From NCBI RefSeq assembly GCF_051195255.1, contig NZ_JBNJLK010000005.1:133836-197835 (forward strand): a stretch of DNA of 64,000 bases. Direction: 5' to 3'. The translations under genes were made by a program, and so were the position numbers. A model generated the notes under the pieces. The model did no database searches. It was not told the DNA's origin and saw nothing but the letters and a program-made list of their open reading frames with translations. The DNA comes from Falsirhodobacter sp051195255. GTDB lineage: Bacteria > Pseudomonadota > Alphaproteobacteria > Rhodobacterales > Rhodobacteraceae. Below are positions 27,016 through 36,299 of the stretch, one piece after another. How positions within the stretch are numbered: position 1 is the first letter of the stretch; the number at the start of each line of letters is the position of its first letter.

Positions 27016-27562
27016 GATCGTTCTGGCCGCCGGGCTGACGCTGGTCGCCGGCGCGGCGCTGGCGCAGGAAGACGGGCCGGGTCCGAACCTCGTCATCGAC
27101 GTGGCGGGTCAGGGCGCGAACGGGCAGGTCGTGATCGACCTGCTGCCCGACGTGGCCCCGAAGAACGTGGCGCAGGTCGTGGCGCTGGCGAAATCCGGCG
27201 AATACGACAACGTCGTGTTCCACCGCGTGATCGACGGCTTCATGGCGCAGACGGGCGACGTGCAGTTCGGCAAGGGTGAAGGCGCGGGCCGCGCCGGCAC
27301 CGGCGGGTCGGAGCTTCCGGACCTTCCGGCCGAATTCTCCAACGTGCCGTTTGCGCGTGGCACGGTCGGCATGGCGCGGACGCAGGATCCGAACTCGGCC
27401 AACAGCCAGTTCTTCATCATGTTCGCGCCGGGCGACTTCCTGAATGGCCAGTACACGGTCATCGGGCATGTCATCAAGGGCATGGACGTGGTGGACGCCA
27501 TCACGAAGGGGGAGCCGCCGCGCACCCCCGACCGGATGGTCAAGGTCACGGTGCAGGAATAA
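27008..27562 (+). CDS. Cyclophilin-type peptidyl-prolyl cis-trans isomerase, periplasmic
   Basis: 184 residues. A signal peptide covers residues 1-19 (AALA/QEDG), so this copy acts in the periplasm. FHRVIDGFMAQTGD and NSANSQFFIMF match the catalytic core. It is a paralogue of the preceding gene and overlaps it by 8 bases, so the two are co-translated and were probably made by tandem duplication, with one copy gaining or keeping a signal. A bidirectional terminator follows. Confidence 0.94.
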   Translation: MRKIVLAAGLTLVAGAALAQEDGPGPNLVIDVAGQGANGQVVIDLLPDVAPKNVAQVVALAKSGEYDNVVFHRVIDGFMAQTGDVQFGKGEGAGRAGTGGSELPDLPAEFSNVPFARGTVGMARTQDPNSANSQFFIMFAPGDFLNGQYTVIGHVIKGMDVVDAITKGEPPRTPDRMVKVTVQE

Positions 27563-27564
27563 GG

Positions 27565-27591
27565 AAAAGGCCCGCGCGATGCGGGCCTTTT
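27565..27591. terminator. Bidirectional rho-independent terminator
   Basis: AAAAGGCCCGC (27565-27575) and GCGGGCCTTTT (27581-27591) form a perfect stem with loop GCGAT, giving a U-run on both strands. It lies between the convergent cyclophilin and DUF475 genes. Confidence 0.92.
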
Positions 27592-27596
27592 CAGTT

Positions 27597-28676
27597 TCAG
27601 TGGGCCGGTGCGGCGTTCGGATTGGCCCGATTCCACCGGATGGAGGACCAGAGCGCAAGGCCGATCAGGCAGGCGCCGCCGAGGCCCGTGATCACCTCGG
27701 GGATGTGCACGCCGGGGATGGCCTGAATGTACATGATCACCGACAGGATCAGGATGGCATAGAAGGCGCCGTGTTCCAGATAACGGTACTGCGCCAGCGT
27801 TCCGCGCTCGACCAGCATGATCGTCATCGATCGCACATACATCGCGCCGATGCCCAGGCCGATGGCGATGATGAACAGGTTCTGCGTCAGCGCGAAGGCC
27901 CCGATCACCCCGTCGAACGAGAAGGACGCGTCCAGCACTTCCAGATACAGGAAGGCGCCAAGGCCGCCGCGGGCCGCAGCACTGGCCGTTTCCTGCGACT
28001 TGTCGAGGAAGGCGCCCAGCACCTCCACCACGAGGAAGGTCACAAGACCGTAGACGCAGCAGATGATGAAGGTCGACCTTTCCGGCCCCTCGGGCACAAG
28101 ACGCGAGATGGCGAGCGAGACGAGGAGGACGAACGCGATCTCCATTCCCTTGATGGAGGAGTAGCGCTGCGCCCAGGCCTCGAAGCCCGGAACCCAGTGG
28201 ATGTCCTTTTCATGGTCGAAGAAGAAGCTGAGCGCGACCATCATCAGGAACGTGCCGCCGAAGGCCGCGATGGGCATGTGGGCGTCGTGCATGATGGCGG
28301 CGTACTGCTCCGGCTCGGCCGCGGCCATCACGAGGGCGGTCCAGGGACCGACCTGCGCGGCGATGACGACGATCAGCAGCGGGAAGACGATCCGCATGCC
28401 GAAGACGGCGATCAGGATGCCCCAGGTCAGGAAGCGGCGCTGCCAGACCGGGTCCATGGTCTTCAGCTTGTTGGCGTTGACGATGGCGTTGTCGAAGGAG
28501 AGCGAGATCTCCAGCACGGCCAGAACCGCGCAGATGAAGAAGATCGACGCCGTGCCTTGCAGGGTGCCGGTGCTTTCCCAGCCCAGCCACGCGCCAAGCG
28601 CCAGACCGACGGCAGTGGCGACAAAGGCCCAGGTGAGGTAGGAAAGGGTGGATTTCTGAAGGGGATACGTGGTCAT
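27597..28676 (-). CDS. DUF475 (TerC-like) integral membrane protein
   Basis: 359 residues with about nine membrane helices. Two internally related segments hold acidic membrane motifs: LSFDNAIVNANKL near residue 58 and DASFSFDGVIGAFALTQN near 240, the pattern of DUF475 and the wider TerC/metal-exporter group. Metal (for example manganese) handling is often proposed for such proteins, but a function is not established for this one. The leader of about 185 bases upstream does not show a convincing yybP-ykoY riboswitch core. Confidence 0.85.
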   Translation of the reverse strand: MTTYPLQKSTLSYLTWAFVATAVGLALGAWLGWESTGTLQGTASIFFICAVLAVLEISLSFDNAIVNANKLKTMDPVWQRRFLTWGILIAVFGMRIVFPLLIVVIAAQVGPWTALVMAAAEPEQYAAIMHDAHMPIAAFGGTFLMMVALSFFFDHEKDIHWVPGFEAWAQRYSSIKGMEIAFVLLVSLAISRLVPEGPERSTFIICCVYGLVTFLVVEVLGAFLDKSQETASAAARGGLGAFLYLEVLDASFSFDGVIGAFALTQNLFIIAIGLGIGAMYVRSMTIMLVERGTLAQYRYLEHGAFYAILILSVIMYIQAIPGVHIPEVITGLGGACLIGLALWSSIRWNRANPNAAPAH

Positions 28677-28862
28677 GTACGGCCCCCGTCCGGGGCTGTC
28701 GTGAACAGCGATTGGGTCATTTTTTTACGTCCAGCGGCAGGAACGCAAGGGATGGTGCCGACATCACGTCATTGCCGCAGACTGACGCCAGAGGGGCCCG
28801 GTCACCAACGGCCCTTTTCGGGCCTGAAGGTGATGTAACCGCCGCGTGAGCGTTCGGCAAGG

Positions 28863-29672
28863 TCAGACGCGGCGGGCCTCGGGCAGGGCGATGCGGGCGA
28901 CCTGTTCGGAAATCGGCTCCACCAGCGCGGGATCGCGGGCGGAATCGTGATCGGCCGGGTTGCCGATATCCTGCCACACGCCGTCCTTGTAGATTTCCAG
29001 CGCGTCGTAATTGGCCTTGTAGCCCATCTTGCGACTGCCCGGCACCCAGTAGCCGAGGTAGACATAGGGCAGCCCCGCCTCACGCGCGATGTTCACATGG
29101 TCGAGGATCAGGAACGAACCGAGGCTTTGATCCACGAGGTCGGGGTCGTAGAAGGAATACACCATGGACAGGCCGTCGTCGAAGACGTCCGTCAGGCATA
29201 CGGCGGCCAGCCCGTCATCCGAGCCGTATTCGACCACGCGGCTGCGGATCGGCGTTTCCTCGATCATGGCGGCGAATTCGAAGATGTCCATGTCCGCCAT
29301 GCCGCCATCCGCGTGGCGCGCGTCCAGATAGCGGCGGAACAGGGCGTATTGGTCTTCGGTGGCCCAAGGGGCGGTCGGGTTGCGGCGCAGGGCAGCGTTG
29401 CGCTTCAAGACGCGGCGCTGCGTCCGGCTCGGCTGGAAATCCGCCACGCGGATGCGGGCCGACAGGCACGCGCTGCATTCCGCGCAGGAAGGACGGTACA
29501 GCACGTTCTGGGAGCGCCGGAATCCCTGCTTCGACAGCCCGTCATTCAGGCGCTGCGCATGTTCGCCCTGAAGGGCCGTGAACAGCTTGCGCTCCATCCG
29601 CCCATCCAGATAGGGGCAGGGCTGCGGGGCCGTGACATAGAATTGGGGGGCGATCGGAAGGGTGTGACGCAT
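28863..29672 (-). CDS. bpt: Aspartate/glutamate leucyltransferase (Bpt; arginyltransferase-like)
   Basis: 269 residues. The N-terminal domain ends in RPSCAECSACLSARIRV, the Cys-rich motif of Ate1/Bpt transferases, and the C-terminal GNAT-like part contains MVYSFYDPD, LGYWVPGSRKMGYKA and the family end. Bacterial Bpt adds Leu to N-terminal Asp/Glu, creating N-degrons for ClpS-ClpAP. ATG 29672 begins MRHTLPIAPQFYVT, the usual start; a longer frame adds 16 residues without a ribosome site. Confidence 0.92.
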   Translation of the reverse strand: MRHTLPIAPQFYVTAPQPCPYLDGRMERKLFTALQGEHAQRLNDGLSKQGFRRSQNVLYRPSCAECSACLSARIRVADFQPSRTQRRVLKRNAALRRNPTAPWATEDQYALFRRYLDARHADGGMADMDIFEFAAMIEETPIRSRVVEYGSDDGLAAVCLTDVFDDGLSMVYSFYDPDLVDQSLGSFLILDHVNIAREAGLPYVYLGYWVPGSRKMGYKANYDALEIYKDGVWQDIGNPADHDSARDPALVEPISEQVARIALPEARRV

Positions 29673-29741
29673 GATGTCCCGGAAGAACGAATGACCGTAA
29701 GGTAACGGGCCGACGGTCATTCGCCAAGGGAAACTGCGATT

Positions 29742-30191
29742 TTATGACGCACGATTGATGGCGACGGTGCCAAGGACCAGATCGGTCAGGCCCTGACGGC
29801 GGCGCGTGGTCAGCATCAGGCCGATCGACAGCAGTTGCACCAGAAGCGTGCCCATGGACAGCATGTAGCCGGCAACGTGCATCAGCGCCTCGGTGCCGTC
29901 CAGACGTTGGCCGTGGCGGTTCAGGAACTCGATCCCGAAAAGGCGCATGCCCCAGGTGGCGGAGCGGCGGGAGATCGTCCACCAGCGATAGGCAAAGCCG
30001 ACCGCGATGAACAGCAGCGGATAGAAGAACAGGGCGGTGAAGGCGGTCAGCGGCACGATCACCATCGTGATCACGAAGATCAGGGCGATGTCGGCCAGCC
30101 ATGCAAGACCACGCCGCGCGGTGACGCCCTCGTAAAGTTCGGCATGGCGGTCGGGATCGGGCAGGGCGTCCATCAGGGTCGCGTCGGTCAT
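29742..30191 (-). CDS. RDD family membrane protein
   Basis: 149 residues with three to four helices. RRGLAWLADIALIF (Arg and Asp in helix 1) and the RRSATWGMRLFGIEFL loop are the RDD-domain hallmarks. The function of the family is not settled; transport or membrane stress roles have been suggested. The start lies close to DUF2852, on the same strand, and the gene is followed by bpt with a gap of about 70 bases, so the three may be transcribed together. Confidence 0.85.
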   Translation of the reverse strand: MTDATLMDALPDPDRHAELYEGVTARRGLAWLADIALIFVITMVIVPLTAFTALFFYPLLFIAVGFAYRWWTISRRSATWGMRLFGIEFLNRHGQRLDGTEALMHVAGYMLSMGTLLVQLLSIGLMLTTRRRQGLTDLVLGTVAINRAS

Positions 30192-30231
30192 CGGTCCTCC
30201 GGGGGGTGGGGCGGCCCGAAGGCCGCCAGTC

Positions 30232-30651
30232 TCAGTTGGTTTCCGCGGGCGTGATGTCGCGGGTGCGGGCGCGTTCGGACATGAAGGCGTCGAATTCCTG
30301 CTTGTCCTTGGCCTCGCGCAGGCGCTTCAGGAAGCCTTCGAACGCCATCTGCTCCTCCTCCAGACGCTTCAGCGTGTCCTGCTTGTAGGCGTCGAAGGCG
30401 GCGTTCCCGCTGGGCTTGGCGGCGTTGAAGATGTTGGCGGCGCGGCGGCCGCAGGCGCTGTTGCGTTTGAACATGCGTTTGCTCCAGATCATGTAGGCAA
30501 GAAGACCAAGGCCGACAGGCCAGACGAGGATGAAGCCAAGGACGGTGGCCGCGATCCAGGCCGCGCGGCCCCGGTCGTCCAGCCAAGCCTCGGCCTTGCG
30601 GGGCCAGGCAAGGAAACCGCCGCCGGCGGCGGCCGTCGAGGATAAGTTCAT
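30232..30651 (-). CDS. DUF2852 family membrane protein
   Basis: 139 residues. One or two membrane helices (about 30-58, AWIAATVLGFILVWPVGLGLLAYMIW region) are followed by a basic segment and a charged helical tail (RLEEEQMAFEGFLKRL). The pattern matches DUF2852, a family common in alphaproteobacteria with no known function. ATG 30651 follows GGAGACGC; a GTG 36 bases upstream is possible. Divergent from glnE. Confidence 0.8.
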   Translation of the reverse strand: MNLSSTAAAGGGFLAWPRKAEAWLDDRGRAAWIAATVLGFILVWPVGLGLLAYMIWSKRMFKRNSACGRRAANIFNAAKPSGNAAFDAYKQDTLKRLEEEQMAFEGFLKRLREAKDKQEFDAFMSERARTRDITPAETN

Positions 30652-30793
30652 GCGAGCGTCTCCGGTTGGTATGTTAATCTCTTTCACATGACGAATATCG
30701 GATGCGGCAACGGTTCGATCAAGAGGTGATGTTAAAGATATTCACATTCTCTGCCGTCTTGCCCGCGGGGTTGAAGGGGCCAATACTGCGGGC

Positions 30794-33505
30794 ATGGACA
30801 TCACCCGCCTTCCGCTTGAACATGACGCCGCCGTCGCCGCCGAGATACGGGAGCGGTTCGCCGCCCTGCCGGAGCGGGAGCTGCTCGCGCGCGCCGCCAG
30901 CGCCAGCCCGTACCTGAAGGATCTGCTGCGTCGCGAAGGGGAATGGCTGCGCGGGGCGCTGCCCGATCCGGACGCGGCGCTGGCGGCCGAACTGGCGCGG
31001 GACGCCGATCTGGCCGCGCTGCCCGCAACGCTGCGCGAGATGAAGCGGCGCGTGGCCCTGCTGACCGCGCTTGCCGATCTGGGCGGCGCCTGGGAGCTGG
31101 CGCGGGTGACGGGCGCCCTCAGCGATCTGGCCGACCGTGCGGTGGATCTGTGCGTCCAGCGGCTGGTGGAGGCGGAGGTCCGGCGCGGCAAGCTGCCCTC
31201 GGCTGAGGCGGCGGGCGGGATGGTCGTGCTGGCCATGGGCAAGACCGGCGCGCGTGAGTTGAACTATTCCTCCGACATCGACCTGATCTGCCTGTTCGAC
31301 GAAACCCGCCACGCGGATTGGCAGGAGGCGCGGACCGCCTTCATCCGCGTGACGCGGCGCATGACCTCCATCCTGTCGGACATGACGGATGGCTATGTGT
31401 TCCGGACGGACCTGCGCCTGCGGCCCGACGCGGCGGTGACGCCCGTCTGCCTCGCCATCGGGGCGGCCGAAAGCTACTACGAAAGCGAGGGGCGGACGTG
31501 GGAGCGGGCGGCCTTCATCAAGGCGCGCCCCTGCGCCGGCGATCTGGAGGCGGGGGAACGATTCCTGAAGGCGCTGACGCCCTTCGTGTGGCGCAAGCAT
31601 CTGGATTTCGCGACGATCGAGGACACGCATGACATGCGCACCCGCATCCGCGACCACCGGGGGCTTCACGGCCCGCTGAAGGTCGAAGGGCACGACCTGA
31701 AGCTGGGTCAGGGCGGCATCCGCGACATCGAGTTCTTCACCCAGACCCGCCAGTTGATCGCCGGGGGGCGCGATCCGTCCCTGCGGTCGCGCACCACCGT
31801 GGGAGGTCTGGCGGCGCTGGCCGAAGCGGGCTGGATCGGGACAGAGACGGCTGAGGAACTGACGGATCTGTATCGCGCGCATCGCGAGGTGGAGCATCGT
31901 TTGCAGATGGTGGCGGATCAGCAGACCCACCGCATCCCGGGCGAGGTGGAAGCCTTCGCCCGCGTCGCCCATCTGGCCGGGCAGGAGCCGGACGCGTTCC
32001 GCGACACGATGCTGGACCGGCTGACCCGCACGGCGGAACGGACGGAAGCCTTCTTCACCCCCGGCGACGCGCCGGAGGAACCGGAGCTGAGCCCGCGTAC
32101 CCGCGAGATCGTGGCCCGCTGGCAGGGGTATCCCGCCTTGCGATCCGCGCGGGCAAGGACGATCTTCCGGCGTCTGCGGCCGCAGCTTCTGGCCGAGCTG
32201 CAAAAGGCGCGCGATCCGGACGAGGCGCTTCTGTCGCTGGACGGTTTCCTGCGAGGCTTGCCGGCGGGGGTGCAGGTCTTTTCGTTGTTCGAGTCCAATC
32301 CGCAGCTGGTCGACCTGATCGTCGACATCGCCTCGGTCGCGCCCGACCTCGCCCGGTATCTGTCGCGCCATTCCAGTGTGCTGGACGCGGTGATCGGCGG
32401 GCATTTCTTCGAGCCGTGGCCCGATAGCGTCGCATTGCAGGCCGATCTGACGCTGCATCTGGCCCGCGCGGGCGATTACGAGGCGAAGCTGGACGCCGCG
32501 CGGCGCTGGATGAAGGAACGCCATTTCCGCATCGGCGTGCATCATCTGCGGGGGCTGGCGACGGCGGAACAGGTGGGGCGCGAATACGCCGATCTGGCGC
32601 GGGCCGTAATCAGGGCGCTGTGGCCTGTGGTGGTGGAGGAATTCGCTGCGCGACACGGCCCGCCGCCCGGACGCGGCGCGGTGGTTCTGGGCATGGGCAG
32701 CCTTGGTGCCGGGCGGATGCACGCGCGATCGGACATCGACCTGATCGTGATCTATGACAATAAAGGTGAGATGGAAAGTACGGGTGCCAAGCCATTGTCA
32801 GCGCAAGCTTATTATTCGCGCCTGACGCAGGCGCTGTTAACGGCGGTGACGGCGCAGACGACGGAAGGCGCGCTTTACGCCGTGGATATGCGCTTGCGTC
32901 CCTCGGGCCGTCAGGGGCCGTTGGCGACGTCGCTGGCCGCGTTCCGCACCTATCAGATGGAAGACGCCTGGACGTGGGAGCATCTGGCCCTGACCCGCGC
33001 TGATCCCTTGGTTGGGCCGGAGGACCTGATCGACGAGGTCGAGGCGTTGCGGCAGGAGGTGCTGGCGGTTCGCGGGGCGGATCCTCGGGTGTCCGCGGAT
33101 GTGGCCGACATGCGGCGCCGCCTGGCCATGGCGAAGCCGCTCCGGTCGCCTTGGGATGCGCGGAACGGGGTCGGGCGGCTCATGGATCTGGAGTTGCTGG
33201 GCCAGTTCCTGACCCTGAGGCGAGGCGGCGCCGAGCGGCGTCTGCAGGCACAAGTGGCGGTCGAAGATCCTGCGCTGGAACGGGCCGACAGCCTTTTCTG
33301 GCGTCTTCAGGCCGCGTCACGGTTGCTGTCGCCGGACCCGCTGCATCCCGAGGCCTTGGGTGAAGGCGGGCGGGCGTTCCTGCAGCGCGAGATGGGGGGT
33401 GTCGAGGCCTTGGCCGAGGAGATCGAACGCCACGCCGAACAGGTGGGCGCGGCGTTTGACCGATGGCTCAGCGAAGGGCCGCCGCCTCCCGTGCAAGGGC
33501 GGTGA
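30794..33505 (+). CDS. glnE: Bifunctional glutamine synthetase adenylyltransferase/deadenylylase GlnE
   Basis: 903 residues with two nucleotidyltransferase domains, each followed by a helical region. The N-terminal one (deadenylylase) shows NYSSDIDLICLFD near residue 156; the C-terminal one (adenylyltransferase) shows GSLGAGRMHARSDIDLIVIY near residue 635. GlnE adds or removes AMP on glutamine synthetase under control of PII and glutamine. ATG 30794 follows the glycine-rich region after the divergent DUF2852 promoter. The 3' end overlaps eda by 38 bases in antisense. Confidence 0.95.
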   Translation: MDITRLPLEHDAAVAAEIRERFAALPERELLARAASASPYLKDLLRREGEWLRGALPDPDAALAAELARDADLAALPATLREMKRRVALLTALADLGGAWELARVTGALSDLADRAVDLCVQRLVEAEVRRGKLPSAEAAGGMVVLAMGKTGARELNYSSDIDLICLFDETRHADWQEARTAFIRVTRRMTSILSDMTDGYVFRTDLRLRPDAAVTPVCLAIGAAESYYESEGRTWERAAFIKARPCAGDLEAGERFLKALTPFVWRKHLDFATIEDTHDMRTRIRDHRGLHGPLKVEGHDLKLGQGGIRDIEFFTQTRQLIAGGRDPSLRSRTTVGGLAALAEAGWIGTETAEELTDLYRAHREVEHRLQMVADQQTHRIPGEVEAFARVAHLAGQEPDAFRDTMLDRLTRTAERTEAFFTPGDAPEEPELSPRTREIVARWQGYPALRSARARTIFRRLRPQLLAELQKARDPDEALLSLDGFLRGLPAGVQVFSLFESNPQLVDLIVDIASVAPDLARYLSRHSSVLDAVIGGHFFEPWPDSVALQADLTLHLARAGDYEAKLDAARRWMKERHFRIGVHHLRGLATAEQVGREYADLARAVIRALWPVVVEEFAARHGPPPGRGAVVLGMGSLGAGRMHARSDIDLIVIYDNKGEMESTGAKPLSAQAYYSRLTQALLTAVTAQTTEGALYAVDMRLRPSGRQGPLATSLAAFRTYQMEDAWTWEHLALTRADPLVGPEDLIDEVEALRQEVLAVRGADPRVSADVADMRRRLAMAKPLRSPWDARNGVGRLMDLELLGQFLTLRRGGAERRLQAQVAVEDPALERADSLFWRLQAASRLLSPDPLHPEALGEGGRAFLQREMGGVEALAEEIERHAEQVGAAFDRWLSEGPPPPVQGR

Positions 33506-34106
33506 TGCCGTCCCAGTCGCCGGCCAGCATGCGGTCCTTGGGCGCGACCCAGCTTCCGCCCACGCAAAGAACGTTGGACAAGCCAAGGTAATCCTTGGCG
33601 TTCTTCAGGGACACCCCGCCCGTCGGGCAGAAGGACACCTGCGGGATCGGGGCGCCGATGGCCTTGACCGCCGGGGCCCCGCCGGAGCTTTCGGCCGGGA
33701 AGAACTTCTGGACGGTATAGCCGCGCTCCAGAAGCGTCAGCACCTCGGTCGCCGTGGCCGCACCGGGCAGAAGCGCCAGACCTTCCTCCTCGCAGGCCGC
33801 GATGATGCGGTCGGTCGCACCGGGCGACACGCCAAAGGTGGCGCCGGCGGCCTTGGCGGCCTTCACGTCGGCAGGCGTCAGCAGGGTGCCGGCGCCAACG
33901 ATGCCGCCTTCCACCTCCGCCATGGCGCGGATGACGTCGAGCGCCACGGGGGTGCGCAGCGTCACCTCCAGCGCCGGAAGGCCGCCTGCGACCAGCGCGC
34001 GGGCCAGCGGCGCGGCATGCGCCAGATCGTCGATCACAAGGACCGGGATGACCGGCGCGCGGCGGCAGATTTCGGCGGAGCGGGCGCTTTGTTCAGCTGG
34101 AGTCAT
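33468..34106 (-). CDS. eda: 2-dehydro-3-deoxy-phosphogluconate (KDPG) aldolase
   Basis: 212 residues, TIM barrel. Catalytic Glu in ALEVTLRTP (near residue 45), Schiff-base Lys in VQKFFPAESSGG (near 133) and the FCPTGGVS phosphate loop are all present. It splits KDPG into pyruvate and glyceraldehyde 3-phosphate. ATG 34106 gives the usual length; the longer frame runs into edd. It lies seven bases after edd, forming the Entner-Doudoroff operon. Confidence 0.95.
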   Translation of the reverse strand: MTPAEQSARSAEICRRAPVIPVLVIDDLAHAAPLARALVAGGLPALEVTLRTPVALDVIRAMAEVEGGIVGAGTLLTPADVKAAKAAGATFGVSPGATDRIIAACEEEGLALLPGAATATEVLTLLERGYTVQKFFPAESSGGAPAVKAIGAPIPQVSFCPTGGVSLKNAKDYLGLSNVLCVGGSWVAPKDRMLAGDWDGITALAREAAALR

Positions 34107-34113
34107 GAGATCC

Positions 34114-35919
34114 TCATACGACGACGGCCGCGCCTTCGGTGGCGTTGCCCACATTTTGGCGGAAAGTCTCGAACAGTTCGCGGCCGATGCCGAAGCGATT
34201 GGCGGTCAGGTCGGCGATGACGGCCTCCCGGGTATCGAAGTCCGGCTCCAGCACGTCGATCCGGCCGGTGATGGCGTCCACGCGCATCCGGTCGCCGTCG
34301 CGCACGCGGGCCAGGGGGCCGCCCTGCGCCGCTTCGGGCGAGACGTGGATCGCGGCCGGCACCTTGCCCGACGCGCCCGACATCCGGCCATCGGTGACCA
34401 GCGCCACCTTCAGCCCGCGATCCTGCAGGACCGACAGCACCGGCGTCAGCGAGTGCAGTTCCGGCATCCCATTGGCGCGCGGGCCCTGGAAGCGGACGAC
34501 GACGATCGTGTCCCCCGTGAACTCTCCGGCGCGGAAGGCGGCCTTCACCTCCTCCTGCTGCTGGAAAACGCGGACCTTGGCTTCGATCACGTGACGTTCG
34601 GGTGCCACGGCCGAGATCTTCATGACCCCGCGCCCGACATTGCCGGCCAGCTGCTTCAACCCGCCCGACTTCTGGAACGGGTCGGAAGCTGGGCGCAGGA
34701 TCTTGTCATTGCTGCTTTCCACCGGGCCGTCGACCCATTTCAACTCGCCATCGACCAGCTTCGGTTCGTGCCGGTAGGGCTGCATCCCGTCGCCCATGAC
34801 GGTCTTGGCGTCGTCATGCATCAGGCCCGCATCCAGAAGCTGCCCGATCATGTAGCCAAGGCCGCCGGCGGCATGGAAGTGGTTCACGTCGGCCAGGCCG
34901 TTCGGATAGACCTTCGCCATCAACGGCACGGCCGAGGAGATGTCCTCGAAATCCTCAAGATCCAGAAGCACACCCGAGGCGCGGGCCATCGCGGGCATGT
35001 GCAGGACGAGGTTCGTGGATCCGCCCGTCGCCATCAGGCCGACGATGCCGTTCACATAGGCGCGTTCGTCCAGAATCTCCGACACCGGGCAGTAGGCGTT
35101 GCCGAGGGCCGTGATCGCGGCGGCGCGTTCAACGGCCGCCGTGGTCAGCGCCTCGCGCAGGGGGGTGTAGGGGTTCACGAAGCTGGCGCCCGGCAGGTGC
35201 AGGCCCATGAACTCCATCAGCATCTGGTTGGAGTTTGCCGTGCCGTAGAAGGTGCAGGTGCCGGGGCCATGGTAGGAGGCCATCTCGGCCGCCATCAACT
35301 CGTTCCGGCCGATCTCTCCGGCGGCGAAGCGGTTGCGGACCTTCGATTTCTCGTCGTTCGGCAGGCCGGAGGTCATGGGACCGCCGGGCACGAAAACCGC
35401 CGGGATGAAGCCGAAGGTGGAGGCGGCGATCACCATGCCCGGCACGATCTTGTCGCAGATCCCCAGATACAGAGACGAATCGAACACATTGTGCGACATG
35501 GCAACACCGGCCGCCAAGGCAATGACATCACGGGAAAAAAGCGAAAGCTCCATCCCCGTCTGGCCTTGGGTCACGCCGTCGCACATGGCGGGCACGCCAC
35601 CGGCCACCTGCGCGGTGGCACCGACGCGGCGGGCGGCCTCGCGGATATGTTCGGGATAGTGTTCGTAGACGCGGTGGGCCGACAGCATGTCGTTGTAGGC
35701 CGTCACGATGCCGATGTTCGGGGCGCGGCCTTCGACCAGCGCGGGCTTGTCATCCTCCATCGCGGCATAGGCATGGGCCTGGTTGCCGCAGGTCAGGTGC
35801 GCGCGGTGCGGGCCATCGCTGGCGGCGGCGGCCATGCGGGCCAGGTAATCGCCGCGCGTTTTCGCGGAACGCTCGCGGATACGGTCGGTCACGCGGGCTA
35901 GGGTGCTGTTCAGGGTCAT
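34114..35919 (-). CDS. edd: 6-phosphogluconate dehydratase
   Basis: 601 residues, full length for Edd of the IlvD/Edd family. GIVTAYNDMLSAH (near residue 70), MCDGVTQGQTGMELS, FLGICDK-type cysteine segment (SLYLGICDKIVPG) and the GHMSGASGKVP-like C-terminal stretch (DGRMSGASGKVPA) are conserved; the cysteines can bind the Fe-S cluster. It converts 6-phosphogluconate to KDPG. First gene of edd-eda; a LacI-type half palindrome lies in its upstream region. Confidence 0.96.
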   Translation of the reverse strand: MTLNSTLARVTDRIRERSAKTRGDYLARMAAAASDGPHRAHLTCGNQAHAYAAMEDDKPALVEGRAPNIGIVTAYNDMLSAHRVYEHYPEHIREAARRVGATAQVAGGVPAMCDGVTQGQTGMELSLFSRDVIALAAGVAMSHNVFDSSLYLGICDKIVPGMVIAASTFGFIPAVFVPGGPMTSGLPNDEKSKVRNRFAAGEIGRNELMAAEMASYHGPGTCTFYGTANSNQMLMEFMGLHLPGASFVNPYTPLREALTTAAVERAAAITALGNAYCPVSEILDERAYVNGIVGLMATGGSTNLVLHMPAMARASGVLLDLEDFEDISSAVPLMAKVYPNGLADVNHFHAAGGLGYMIGQLLDAGLMHDDAKTVMGDGMQPYRHEPKLVDGELKWVDGPVESSNDKILRPASDPFQKSGGLKQLAGNVGRGVMKISAVAPERHVIEAKVRVFQQQEEVKAAFRAGEFTGDTIVVVRFQGPRANGMPELHSLTPVLSVLQDRGLKVALVTDGRMSGASGKVPAAIHVSPEAAQGGPLARVRDGDRMRVDAITGRIDVLEPDFDTREAVIADLTANRFGIGRELFETFRQNVGNATEGAAVVV

Positions 35920-35977
35920 GGGTCAACCACCTCTGGCTTGTCCGGCTAACATGGGACATCCGCCGGGGTTGTCCAAG

Positions 35978-35991
35978 GTGGTAGCGGTAAC
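35978..35991. promoter_or_regulatory. Possible LacI-family operator upstream of edd
   Basis: TGGTAGCGGTAACT (35978-35991) is an imperfect palindrome centred on CG about 60 bases upstream of the edd start. Central CG-based palindromes are typical of LacI-family operators, and Entner-Doudoroff genes of Rhodobacterales are known to be controlled by a LacI-type regulator (CceR). The match is judged by eye only. Confidence 0.3.
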
Positions 35992-36125
35992 TTCGCCCAA
36001 AAGAAAGACCTTCCGCGAACAAGGGTTGCAGGACGTGCATGGCGGGGCTTCCCAATCATGCCATGCACAGATCCGGTCCATCCTCTACATGGAAAGACGA
36101 AGCCAAAGACAAGGACAGGTTCCCC

Positions 36126-36260
36126 ATGACCTCGCAACAGCAAGAGATCATCCGCCAGGCCGAACGCGACCGCGCTGCCTTCCTGCGCGCGCAGGGCGAT
36201 CGTTTCTTCACGGCCATTCGCGAATTCTTCGCCGCAAAAGGCGACGCGAAGGCCGCCTGA
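36126..36260 (+). CDS. Small alpha-helical protein of unknown function
   Basis: 44 residues, MTSQQQEIIRQAERDRAAFL at the start and AAKGDAKAA at the end, with a central RFFTAIREFFAAK amphipathic helix. The segment GGACAGGTTCCCC lies upstream of ATG 36126. It is followed after 39 bases by the RlmI-like methyltransferase on the same strand. Composition and helix pattern look like a genuine small protein rather than chance. No function can be given. Confidence 0.6.
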   Translation: MTSQQQEIIRQAERDRAAFLRAQGDRFFTAIREFFAAKGDAKAA

Positions 36261-36299
36261 GGCCTTCCGTCACGGGCGGGAAAAGGATAGATCGCAGGC

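Noticed and set aside
28677..28862. yybP-ykoY (manganese) riboswitch in the leader of the DUF475 gene
   Set aside because: Such leaders are often found before TerC-like genes, but the conserved core and paired elements could not be found on the minus strand.
28802..28862. Short coding-like frame after the bpt stop (ending in a Gly-Arg-Trp)
   Set aside because: It has a plausible amino acid pattern but no start codon or ribosome site of its own outside the bpt frame.
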